A stretch of 64,000 bases of DNA from Spirogloea muscicola (lineage: Eukaryota; Streptophyta; Zygnematophyceae; Spirogloeales; Spirogloeaceae). Below the pieces are notes generated by a model. The model had not been told where the DNA came from. It made no database searches and saw only the letters and a list, made by a program, of their open reading frames with translations. Shown here in pieces: positions 45,527-55,665 of this stretch (positions are counted from its first letter, which is position 1; every line of letters begins with the position of its first letter). The DNA is taken from NCBI GenBank assembly GCA_009602725.1, contig WELB01000089.1, forward strand, positions 359,501-423,500, written 5' to 3'. The translations under genes and the position numbers were made by a program.

Positions 45527-48500
45527 ATGGTGCACGAGAGGGAGCCCCATCGGTTCTACGCCGCGCTCCGGGAGGCCGCGGCCCGCACCCCCGCCCGCAC
45601 GCTGCACGTCTTCGTCTCCGCCGGCGACGTCGACAGCCTCTGCGCCCTCAAGATCGCTCTGGTGAGCGCCGCAAAATCTGTCAGCCATTCGAAACATCAG
45701 AGGATATAGAGAGATAGTGGCTCTCTCAAAGGGGCCGAGGGCTGTGATCAGTTAGCCCGATATGAAGTGACGAGGTCCGGAGGAGCCAAAAATCGCTTTC
45801 TCAAAGCATTTCCCAAAGGAAAACTACTCAGTCAACCTCTGCTTAGGAGCCGCAAGTCAGATAAAGTAGCCGCCGGAAGGCAATGTAGGCTTCCCTTTTG
45901 TCTGCTGGCACACGCTGAATGAGTACCAGACGAGCAAAGGCCCGTCGGTCTAGGCTGCTAGATTGTGGATTTGGGAATGGTGGGGAGCACGCTGAGAGTG
46001 AAGGCTGACTCTCTAAGTGGGCATTCCATGCCGTCGCGGATTTTTGTTGCAGGACCTGCTCAAGTCCGACTCGGTGCGCTTCTCGGCGTACCCCGTGCTC
46101 GGCTACGACACCATCCTCGGGCACGCCGAGAAGGGCATGCGCGACGCGACCGAGGTGCCGGCCTCGGACTCTTGCCCCTCTCCTGGACGCTGGTCGCCTT
46201 AGCCTTAGGTGGCACAAGGGCTTGTCAGTTGCTGTCCGGTGTGCAGGCATCAATTATCGACTCGAATGTGCTGACTCGTGGTTACTGAGCGGGTCAGCTT
46301 AGCAGCAGGTGATGTACAGCTGTCAGTGTGCTTGCCTTCGTACTTAGCCGCTCAGGCCCTCCACCAATCAAAGTTGCGATTCGCTCGGCTGCGGCAAGCC
46401 GTCACATGAATGCAGCTGAACAAGCCGCGCGGCCGGCGCTTGTGCAGCCCTATGCCGCGCTCTTTATCAACTGCGGCGCGACCGAGGACCTGGCGCGCTT
46501 CCTCGACCTCGGCGGCTGCGCGTCACTTTTTGTGGCGGACAGCCACCGCCCGATCCACCACCGGAACCTTGCCCGCGACAATTGGCAGGTCTGGCGCGGC
46601 CCCCCGGCGCTTGCCATGGCCGCCGCCTGATCCGAGACTGCATAATTCAGACGCCTCTGCAGTACAGCAGGCTGAGCTGATGTGGGCAGCGGCGCATTGG
46701 CCAGGTGACGGTGCTGTGCACAGACGAAGACGTGCGGGACGCTGCCGTGCTCGAGGAGGCGAGCGCGCTGGGTGCGGAGAGCGAGGACGGTGCTGGCAGC
46801 AGCAGCAGCGGCAGTGAGGGCGAGGACAATGGAGGGAGGTGGTTCGAAGACGGGGATGCTGCCGAGGGCGAAGGCGGCGGCCACCTCGGGAAGCGGCGGG
46901 GCCGGCCAGGCGGCGCAGGAGCGGCAGCCGCGCAGGAGGGCAGGGCGGCAAAGCGGCGGCGGCGGCAGGCGCGCGCCGAGTACTACGGGCGCGGCTCCTA
47001 CCACGGCCGGTCCACCGGCGCGCTGCTATTCGAAGCCGCGCACCGCTTCCGCAAGGACACGAGCGAGCTTCTGTGGTGAGCTCCATGGTCCGCCAAGCGC
47101 TGGTGGAGAGCAGATCGATGAAGGCAGCCATGCTTCCGCTTGCGTCGGATGCTGCAGCGGCCTCAACCACCAGATCAGATGAAAGGTTCGACGTAACTCC
47201 AAGGAGCGGCACCTCACGCCGCAGCCGCCTCTGGCGGGCTCCGCAGGTTGGCCTGCGTCGCCGTGACGGACCAGTACGTGCACGAGCGCATCCCTAACGA
47301 GCAGTATGCACTCGCTACTGCCGAGTACAAGCTGCAGGTGGGTCGCAGTGCCACCATCAGTGACGCTGCTCATTTGCTTGACCTTACTTTCTGACTTGGA
47401 AATATTGTATACTTGCCACTTAATGCAATGACATTGTTAACAATGATGTATCACTTGGAGTTTGGTAGTCGATGCATATCATTGTCATTGATGACTCTTA
47501 GCCATAACGTACTTGCATTACCTGCCTCCAGCGGCCAATGCCAAGTGTTGGCGGCAAATGTTGGCTCCGGCAGCAGTATTGTGCAGCAGAGCTGCTCCTT
47601 ACCTGCCGCCGCCTCCTCTGGCAGCTGCTGAGTCATGCAGAGCAGCCGCAGACGGCCGCGCTTGAGGACGGCCTCAGCACCCGCATCCCCGACGCATACC
47701 GCATCGAGCTATGCGAAGAGTGCGCAGCGGGTCACCATAGCCAGCGACTGCCGCCAGTGCTTCCGAATCTGCAGCCTCGCCCGACTGAAGTGGCTGGCCT
47801 TGATGCGAACACATTGTCATTCTGCCGGCGCAGGCCGAGGTTGATGTGCCTGCCGTTCTGGACGCTGCTGGAGGCGCTCCAGTACTCGACGTACACGGCG
47901 ACGAAGCTGCGGGCATGGAGCGAGCCGGGCATGCGCGCCCTGCGCCTCCTGCTCGCACGCATGGGCGTGCCGCGGCGAGAGGCTGAGCAGCGCTTCGAGT
48001 ACATGAGCTCCGACGTCACAAGGTGAAGAGCATGGCAGTGACCGCTGCGCACGAGTGGCTGGGCTTGCCCAGGCAGCAGCCGCTGCTGATACCTATCTTG
48101 GGCGCCGTTGCTGTGGCCATGGCCAGGCGGCTGCCACAAGAGTTGCAGCGTGCCAAGGACGAGTACGCGCTTGCTGACCTCTTCTTCGAGGGCTTCCGGC
48201 GGCTGCACTGCTACAAGTGAGGCCACTAGCTGCGCTTGCTGGCAGTAACCAACATGCAATATCAGGGGTAGCTGGCGATCTTGGTTATGCTAAGCGAGCG
48301 TGCTGAGATGGTCGTCGCATGACGGTTGGCTTCAGGATGCGGATCTCGGCATCTGACGTGGTGTACGGCGTCACTGCGCTGCTGGAGTCTCGCCGGCCAA
48401 CAGCAGCAACGGCAGCCGGCAGGGAGGGACCGCCCGCCAGCACCGACTGGGCCGCCAACTTCTGGACGGCCTGCGCCGCATTGTCGCCGTGAGCGTGCTT

Positions 48501-49729
48501 CCTCTGCTACTGCCATCATGTTATGCTGTCTGTGACTAACAGATAGAGCTCCAGATGAGGACCCTTTGGACGTGGCAAGAGCAGATTCCATGGTTTTGAT
48601 GCAGCATCACTGGCCGAGCTAGGAGCTAGGCAGAGATCTGACTTAGGACGCGGCGCGGCTTCCGGCGGGGCAGGAAGGGCTGGCACCAGCTCCAGCGGGG
48701 CATCGACCGCAGCATCCAGCTGCAGCGCGCCGTAGTGACGCAGGGCAGCCTGGCACTTGCCAAGCAGGTGACTGCCGCCCCTTCCACGCTCATGGCCAGC
48801 CTCTTATGAAGCCCCATTGACAGATCTGATGGCCATTCTGAGGCCTCGCTTGGGTACATTGCCATGGATGGTCCATGAGCTTCGTGCACGTGGGTGGCGG
48901 GTGTGGACAGCGGGCGCGGGCGCCTGGCGGCGGCCTTGGCGGCGGCGGGGGCAGGCGTTTGCGCAAGTTCATGTGGCTGGCTCTGGAGGACAACCAGGAC
49001 ACAGACCTGCTTGCGCACCCACTCGCGCTGCTCAAGCTCCTGCACTTTCTCATGGCTGCGCAGCGGGTACCGCCCCCGCCAACTGGCAGTGCCAAACGGC
49101 TTCTGTACTGGCCTTAATGAGGTCTACTTTGTGCGAACGCCACCGTCACCGTTTGTAACTCTGTAGTGCATGCTATTGCAGGAGATGGGCCTGCCGCCGC
49201 GGCCGTTGGTGGTTGCTGCAACTCCACCTGGTGCCCAGATGACGCTCGTTGCTGGCCTGTCCCACAAGCCCGCTGTTGGCGAGGTCCACGGAAAGTGAGC
49301 TCAGCCTGGCTCTGCTGACTTGCCATCTACGTGTGCGCTGCTGCATGGCACTTGACATCGACATTGCAGTGCTGACTTGGCGGATGCGATCACTGCCTGT
49401 TGCCGTTGGCAGCCGCTTCGGTATGTCCTTCCGAAAGGCGGCCGAGAAGCTCGGCCTGATGTACAAGCATGATGGCTTTGAGTCCACGTGGATTGAGGTG
49501 GATAAGGCCCAGGTGAGTGCCGGGCTGTGCCACATGGTACTTAAATTGCTCCAAAAGGCAGCAGGGCAGCGCCGCAGATTGCATGCTGCTGGATTTGTTC
49601 TGCCTTGTCAAGCATTTATGGTGATCGGCTGCAGTTGTTGGGCTGTGAGCTGACTTTGCACAAATTACTTGCCCTATGTAGACGACAAGGTTCCTCCAAG
49701 AGCTGGCCATCATGGAGCTTGGGAGATGA
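45527..49729 (+). CDS. CDC45: DNA replication factor CDC45, about 12 exons
   Basis: CDC45 is the DHH-fold subunit of the CMG replicative helicase (with MCM2-7 and GINS). The start GCGGCCATGG is strong. Exons are 45527-45661 (YAALREAAAR...SAGDVDSLCALKIAL), 46053-46154 (LLKSDSVRFSAYPVLGYDTI), 46448-46588 (FINCGATEDL...FVADSHRPIHHRN) and 46705-47075 (VTVLCTDEDV, a long acidic Ser/Glu linker, EYYGRGSYHGRS). They continue with 47247-47337 (LACVAVTDQYVHERI), a piece ending near 47717 (RIPDAYRIELCE), 47834 to about 48020 (RLMCLPFWTLLEALQYSTYT, KLRAWSE), about 48150-48217 (EYALADLFFEGFRRLH), from about 48335 (RISASDVVYGVTALLES), about 48650-48768 (LQRGIDRSIQLQRAVV), about 48955-49065 (FMWLALEDNQDTDLLAHPLA), 49181 to about 49290 and about 49415-49513 (FGMSFRKAAEKLGL). 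A last short exon holds FLQELAIMELG. The family order is complete. Introns 1 and 2 carry LINE tails. Some boundaries are approximate. Confidence 0.92.
45712..45870 (-). mobile_element. LINE end and tail inside CDC45 intron 1
   Basis: On the minus strand this shows the terminal codons (reverse complement of S-D-L-R-L-L-S-R) at about 45840-45870 and a decayed hairpin tail (GGGCTAACTGATCACAGCCC) to 45715. Confidence 0.6.
46190..46380 (+). mobile_element. LINE end and tail inside CDC45 intron 2
   Basis: The plus strand reads ...SGVQASIIDSNVLTRGY-stop at 46288. TGAGCGGGTCAGCTTAGCAG and the TGTGCTTGCCTTCGTACTTA block follow. It is the same subfamily as 13.4 and 41.1 kb and has the same orientation as the host gene. 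Confidence 0.75.
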
Positions 49730-50430
49730 GGTGGCCTTACCGCGACAGCAGGCTTTGAAAGAATGATGAGCTACTTGTAGCTGCCAATCAGTATCTAGCA
49801 CAGGCTTGGAGAATGCTGCTGCTTGATGGACTGAGCATTGACTTGGCCACTGCTTGGCTGCTTACTGACCGGCTAGCTGTTGACAATGCCACGGCTCCTT
49901 TTTCGCAGTGCGCTCAGCACAAGCGCATGAAAGTGACAATTCTCTCAACAGCCAGCGGTGCTGGCTAGTCGTCCTTCTCAGGCGCTGCCTTCCTAGCAGC
50001 GAGGAGAAGGCCCACTAGCCTGCACCCTGTAAGCTGTGGTCCAATACTTTCAAAGCAGTGGCATCACTATCTGCAACGTTGCCACTGGCTTGCCCACGTT
50101 GTTTGAACGCCAGATTCAGTGCTGGGCAAAGGAACAGTGTTTTCCACCTCGGCATAGTTTATGCAACTGCAACATGCCATTGCTGATGGACTTGATCGTG
50201 CACCATTTGGCAGCCGGTGCAATATGTGCAGTAAAATCCCGATGGAGCTCCCCATCTTCTTGCTGCCTCAGCCATCCCTCTGTCGTTAAGCAGATTCTTT
50301 GCCATAGCAGTCAGAAGCTGGAGAAGCACTTGAAACCGTTTGCCTTGTGTGGAGATTATACGATTTATAAATGCACTGCATGTACGAACAAGGTCCACAA
50401 GGCCGAAAGGCGCCAAAACCACACAGCTAT
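49730..50430. other. intergenic, no gene recognised
   Basis: This is the 3' flank of CDC45. Only short frames are present and I see nothing conserved. Confidence 0.4.
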
Positions 50431-50439
50431 GCAAGAGAC

Positions 50440-50610
50440 TACAGCGCATGGTAAGTTGCAGAAGAGGCTCCCCCACGAGACGCAGAGCCGTGGCACGGCC
50501 TGCCCGCAAGTGCACTGCGTGAGCCTGGGACCGTTGGAAGAACATGGGGAGCCGCATACGGAACACCTGGGCGAGCGACACCGGCGACGTTGAAAAGAAG
50601 GGGCTCTCCC
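50440..50610 (-). mobile_element. LINE C-terminal fragment, minus strand
   Basis: The minus strand reads SLAQVFRMRLPMFFQRSQAH and AVHLRAGRATA before drifting out of frame. It is a diverged copy of the common terminal segment. Confidence 0.7.
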
Positions 50611-50619
50611 AATGGCGGT

Positions 50620-51533
50620 AGAAACCGGGCAGCACACCTTGCCGACGTTCGATTGCACGCCATGCAAGCCACCGTTCGGCGAAGCCGAGCCGGGGGCTGG
50701 GGAGACGGTGAGACGCGCCGGCGGCGCCGTTCTCCCATCAAACCGGCGACGCCCAGACCACCAAACCCCCCACCCCCCCCCGCGCAAGGCCCGTCCTCAC
50801 CTAATCCCGCGCCCGCGCTCCCTGGCCCCGGCGGCGGCGGCGGCGGCGGCGCCGCGATATCGCGCAGCCGCGCCGAGCGCCGCCTCACGATTGCTGGATC
50901 GCCGAGTCGCACGCCGCACCGGCAGCCAGCGCGGCGCGGTGGAGCACGGCGGCGAAGCCTTCCGGTTTCGGCCCCCGGCACCGTGACGCCCGGAGCTGCG
51001 CTTGCGGCGGCGCAGCCATGGCGGCCGCCTGTCCGCCGTCAGGGCTCGCCGTCGCCGCAAAACGCGGCGCAAGCGCCGCCGCCTTCGGCTCCTCCTGGTG
51101 CGCTGTGGCGCCGCCGGCAGCGTCCTCAGCTGCCACGAGCCGCATGGCTGCGCGGGCCTCAGCAGCCACCGCCGCCGCCGAGGCGCAGCCGCCGGCACTC
51201 AGCGCCGCGGACTTCTGCGGCACCGACGGCGTGGCGCTGCTCACCAAACACCCCATCACAAATTCTTCCCCCCTCTCTTCCCTTTACTTGCTGTCTTTGT
51301 TTCCCTCCAGCCCCTCACCCCCACTTTGGTCCCCGCGCTTCCTCGTCCTCCGTTGCCTGCTCCCTGCCTTCCTGCACCTCACCTGCCCTCCTGTTCCACC
51401 TCCTACTCCTTCCTGTGACTGCTAGATGCTCGCCCAATTGCATAACTGCATCAGGCAAGAAGCTAGCGCGAATCTCTCTCGAGGCCGCTGCTCAAGCCAT
51501 GCCCTGCGCCTGTGCCTCTCTTGTCACCGGCAG
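50620..51533. other. GC-rich region expected to hold exon 1 of the LIP1-like gene
   Basis: A (GGC)n run lies at about 50829-50852 and Ala/Arg-rich frames run on both strands. The missing first exon of the GTPase, which should encode the G-D-S-G half of the P-loop, ought to be here. I could not find it with a matching donor. Confidence 0.35.
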
Positions 51534-53541
51534 GTGTGGGCAAGTCGTCGCTGGTGCACCTGATCGTCAATGGCCGACCAACGGCCACCCCGCCCCGCAC
51601 CATCGGCTGCTCGGTGGCCATCAAGGTCAGGGGGCTTGACCACTACAGCGAGCTGCTGCGCGACGTTTGGCCAGCGCTGACCTCGTCTCATTTGGCGCTT
51701 GCAGTACCTGGAGTACAGCGCCGCAGCCGGCAGGAGCAGCGGCGCTGGCGGCGGCGGCGACAGTGGCGGTGCAGTGGCAAGCTGGCGCGGCGACACGCCC
51801 TGCCGCGGCTTCTTCGTGGAGCTCTGGGACGTTGCGGGCCACGAGCAGTACCGCGAGTGCCGCTCCCTCTTCTACAGCCAGATCAACGGTCTGCTCCCTG
51901 CCGGGATGTACTTCTGCATCAGCAGTGAAGTATTGATTATACTGCTCAGAAAGTACTTCAAATATGCACCAGTGGTACTAAGAATCCCTGGTCATTCCCT
52001 CCAAGATTTATCTTTATTTTATGAGTGTGTTTATACAGCTGTGATTGTGCAATGCAGGCGTGATCTTTGTGTACGACCTGACGCGCGGGAACTCGCGCAA
52101 GATCCTCAAGCGGTGGCTTGTGGAGCTCGGGCGCCTCGGCAGCTTCTCGGCTCCTTCCAATCGGCCGCCAGCAGCGCTCCACAATGGCGGCGGCAGCGGG
52201 AGCAACGACGCCGGCGAACCCTCCATTCCCGTGCCGCTGCTCGTCATTGGCAACAAGGCGGACATAGAGAACAAGGACCCGGTGCGCAAGACGCTGCAGC
52301 ACAGCAAGAAGAAGGTCCTGGAGGTCGCGCGGCAGTTTGCCGAGAAGCACCGCCTGGTGCAGGCGGCGGCCCACAACGGCATGCCCACGTACGTGAAGCC
52401 GACGAGCGGCCTCTCGGCAGTAAGTGGTGCTTTCTTCGGAACACTCTAAGACCTGCTCCTGCACCTTTCTGTACCAGCATGATAGAGAAGCTGGATGCTT
52501 GCCACAGTTGCACTCAGCTATCTCATTTTCAATGGCCTTGTGTGTTCCACTCGAAGTGCAGCCTAGACTTAAGCTTCATAGCTTCAATGTTGCATATGAT
52601 GCCTGCTGCCTCTTGCAGAGCGCCAAGCTGGGGCTTCTGGACGCTGATGCACTGGATGCCTTCTTCTGCCAGGTGAGCCTATCTGTTGCGTGCAGGGCTC
52701 TCCTATCCCCATGCTTTGAAAATTGACAGATGCAGATATAGTCCAGGTGCAGAAGTCATGTGGACGTACAGATCTGAGTATATCAAGACTTTGCAGTCAA
52801 GTTCAGACGAACCATCGAGTCACTCACTTCATGAGTCTCTTTAATTAACAGTCCATTTAAAGCTTATACAAGCTGTAGTAATCGCCAAGTTTGTCATCAT
52901 GATTTCATGCTCTCATTGGCCCCCGGGGTTGTCATCTGCCAGCTCATCCAAAGGCGGTACTTCATGGAGGAGGTGCCGGCGGCTGCATCGCCGAGTATGT
53001 GGAGCCCGTCGAGGACCCTCTCCCTGGATGACTACTTGCCGAGTCCGTTGGGACAAGCCAGCGGTCTGAAGCCGACATTGAGTCTGGGGTCCTTTAGTGA
53101 GGCGGACTCTACTGACCTCGCCGACGTCGATCAGAGGTGAGCGTCGCGCACCTGATGGCTCGTGCCTGAGGGGACGGCAGGGCGGTCGGGTGCTGCAGCC
53201 TGCCATACGCCCATGGCGGCATGGCCATTACAGCGGAGGTGCCGTCTCATTCAGCGGCGGTTGCCTATTGTCTTGCCATGCGCAGCAGCCAGCTGGGCGA
53301 GGTCGCCGTGTGTGACGGTGTGCCTGATGGCATCAACGTGGCAGCACCGCCCATATTGCCACCCTCGGCTTCGCTACTAGCATCATTGAAGCTACGTGCT
53401 CAGGGTGGTGAAGTGACACTGCCATCGCATGTAGCAGTAAGCATGCCGGCAGCATTTGCATCACGCGACTTCCAGCTGAGCCCTCCCCGCACAGTCCAGC
53501 ATCGCGCTGCCGGCGGCGGCAAGTCCCTGTTCAGCGAGTGA
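51534..53541 (+). CDS. LIP1: LIP1/RABL3-like small GTPase; first exon not found
   Basis: LIP1 (LIGHT INSENSITIVE PERIOD1) is the plant relative of RABL3. In Arabidopsis it tunes the circadian clock's light input. Exons are 51534-51625, 51705-51888, 52058-52419, 52619-52672, 52943-53136 and 53199-53541, all in phase. Visible motifs are GVGKSSLVHLIVNG (second half of the P-loop), PPRTIGCSV (switch I), FFVELWDVAGHEQYRECRSL with FYSQING (switch II), VIFVYDLTRGNSRKILKRWL and IPVPLLVIGNKADIENKDP. NKxD is therefore present. The usual SAK position falls in PTYVKPTSGLSA. No C-terminal Cys prenylation motif is seen (ends GKSLFSE), as in plant LIP1 and RABL3. The 130-residue Ser/Ala-rich tail is a lineage extension. 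A Gly/Ser insert follows the first strand of switch II. Confidence 0.88.
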
Positions 53542-54340
53542 AGCTCGAGTTTTGGCTGCGCTTGCCCATGCGGCAGGCCCTTCAAGGTTCTGACTTGGCA
53601 AACTCTGGCGTGACGGCGTGCTTCCACATTCATTTGGGCCGCCAGCATAAACCCTAGTTCTCCATAATGACTCAGTATTTCCCATGCCTGAGGCATATAT
53701 GCCATTCTTGTCTATCTGTAGCCCCACTGAAAAGTAAGCTGCAAAGTGCCTGCAGCCCTATCTCAGGCGCTTGGTGACATCGCATGGTGCTTGATGGGCA
53801 AACCTGCACATTCGAGAACTCCTTTGGGGAAAACAGTGGGCAGAATGTACACTCCAGCAGCTGCTGGCGGGCTCCATCTGCCGTACAGGCCGCCAAAGAG
53901 CCAGCATGAGCCAGCAGTAGCAGTTGCTGAGAGACACTCGCCAGAAGTGTTGTGACTCGGAGCTCCGGGTTGTTGAGTGTTTCTGCTTGCAGGTAACCTG
54001 GAACATCGTATCACCCAGTCGATGTGGTGCTTCATTGGGGTGCGCCCAGCTGCTGAAGACTGTCTGGTCGGCCACGGTGGGAATTGTTGCGTATGCTTCA
54101 GCTCCAGAGGTCAAGAGATGAAGGCTGGTGCGATCTGTGAGGCTTGGTAGCACATGGAGATAAGGTGCCACAGCTCAGATTGCCGCTAAGGTCTGGCTCG
54201 TACGACGCGCGACCACGGTGACAACAAGGCGGCAGGCAGAGCACAAGTTGGAGTTACTTCGGAGCAGGGGCCAAGGGGCAGTCGATAGAGTCATCGCCGA
54301 GGCTTTGAAGAGAACGTGCAGTCTACTTAATAGGGGTCAT
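53542..54340. other. intergenic, no gene recognised
   Basis: Composition is ordinary and frames are short. No LINE hairpin is seen until about 54420. Confidence 0.4.
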
Positions 54341-55085
54341 TAATTGATCACCCAGTGGCCACTGGGCTCGCTGTACGCTCCAGCGCTCTTCTGGCCCCTC
54401 GGGATTATGGTCGTTCTTTCCTGTGGGCTGGCCAGTCACAGCCAACGCCCTTTACTCTCGTCCTTTGTTCATTCTTCCTTGGGCTGGCTTTTTCCAGCCC
54501 CTTATCTCAATGGGCGAGTCCCTCTTCGTTACTGGCTGGTCGCGCCCTTGCAGCAGCCTCTGGTTTGCGCAGCGGGGTTGCTCATCCTCCCCTCAGCTCA
54601 TCTGACTTCCTACTGCTGACACGGGGGTATTGAGGGCGCCCTGTCTGCCTAGCCTTTGGCTCCGTCATGAAAACCTGTATGCATCTGGCTGGCAGTTTAC
54701 AGCCGATTCTTTAATATCAGCAGCCGCATTCCTTTGCGCAGGCCGAGCTTTGGCGGTGGCCTCCGGCTTCCGTCAGGGCGACGTCTTTCCGCCAGCTAGC
54801 TACTCAGACTTGCATCTCCTGACTACAGGTTACTGTGCGTGCCCTGGCTGATGTCTTAGTCCTAGACGTTCGCACTCCGGCTCCTTCAGAACTTGTCTAT
54901 TCCTTTCCCAGCCACCAGTCAATCTGGCCGCGCTTCTCCCATTCCTCTTACTGTCTGCACTCGACTCTGCCTGAACAATGTATTGGCTTGAATTGGCCTC
55001 CCTTTCAATTCATGCGCCCCGCGCGCCTTCTCTCTTACTGGTAGACTCGTTACATCTTGAAGCGAGACTGAGCTCATCAAAAGCA
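54341..55085 (+). mobile_element. LINE tails and terminal fragments, plus strand
   Basis: A type-A tail (54425-54460) and a type-B tail (54478-54530) run directly into ALAAASGLRSGVAHPPLSSS and LLLTRGY-stop (54633). A type-C tail to about 54730 follows, then another terminal fragment (ALAVASGFRQGDVFPPASYS) ending near 54835. The C-terminal part and type-C tail nearly duplicate 16440-16680. Confidence 0.75.
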
Positions 55086-55094
55086 GTATCCTAA

Positions 55095-55238
55095 GGGCCA
55101 GTTTGATTGTGGTCGGTCGGTCACGGCCGAAGTGTACGTGTCGCACGTTGTATGGACGTGGGGGTCAAGACCACCTTGCCAACGGAAGGCCAAAAGGAGG
55201 TCAATACGTGACCGACCGGCCAGGTGTAATGTGGGCCC
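55095..55238. mobile_element. Harbinger/Tourist-like MITE, 144 bp
   Basis: The left end begins GGGCCAGTTTGATTGTGG and the right end, reverse-complemented, begins GGGCCCACATTACACC. Just inside, GGTCGGTCGGTCACG (55111) pairs with GGCCGGTCGGTCACG (complement of 55207-55221). Both sides are flanked by TAA (55092-55094 and 55239-55241), the 3-bp target duplication typical of PIF/Harbinger elements. Those elements often begin GGGCC in plants. It has no coding capacity. Confidence 0.7.
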
Positions 55239-55356
55239 TAAGGCAGGGCGGGCAGACGGTCATCCCGTGTCCGAGAGAGAACCAGCTCCAGGTGCGTGGC
55301 CTCACTGCTGATCGCCGCGGACTGCGGCGGCGGCGGCGGCGGCGGCTGCGGCGGCG

Positions 55357-55633
55357 ATGGATATGGCGACCGGCTGCAGCGCCGCGGCGGCGGCGCTGCG
55401 CCTGCCCTGCGGGCCGGCCTTCTCTCCGNNNNNNNNNNNNNNNNNNNNNGGCGGCGCGGGCGGCGCGCGGAGCGGAGGCGGAGGCGGAGGTGGTGGCGGC
55501 GCCGCCTCTCCCGCAGGCCGCTCGCACGCAAGGTCGCGGCGGCCGCAGCTCTTGCTGTGGTGGCCGCCTGAGCCGCCGGACTCCGGCGCATACTCGATGG
55601 GCCTGTGCTCTCCTTCGCAGTCCTCCTGAACTT

Positions 55634-55665
<32 letters not shown>

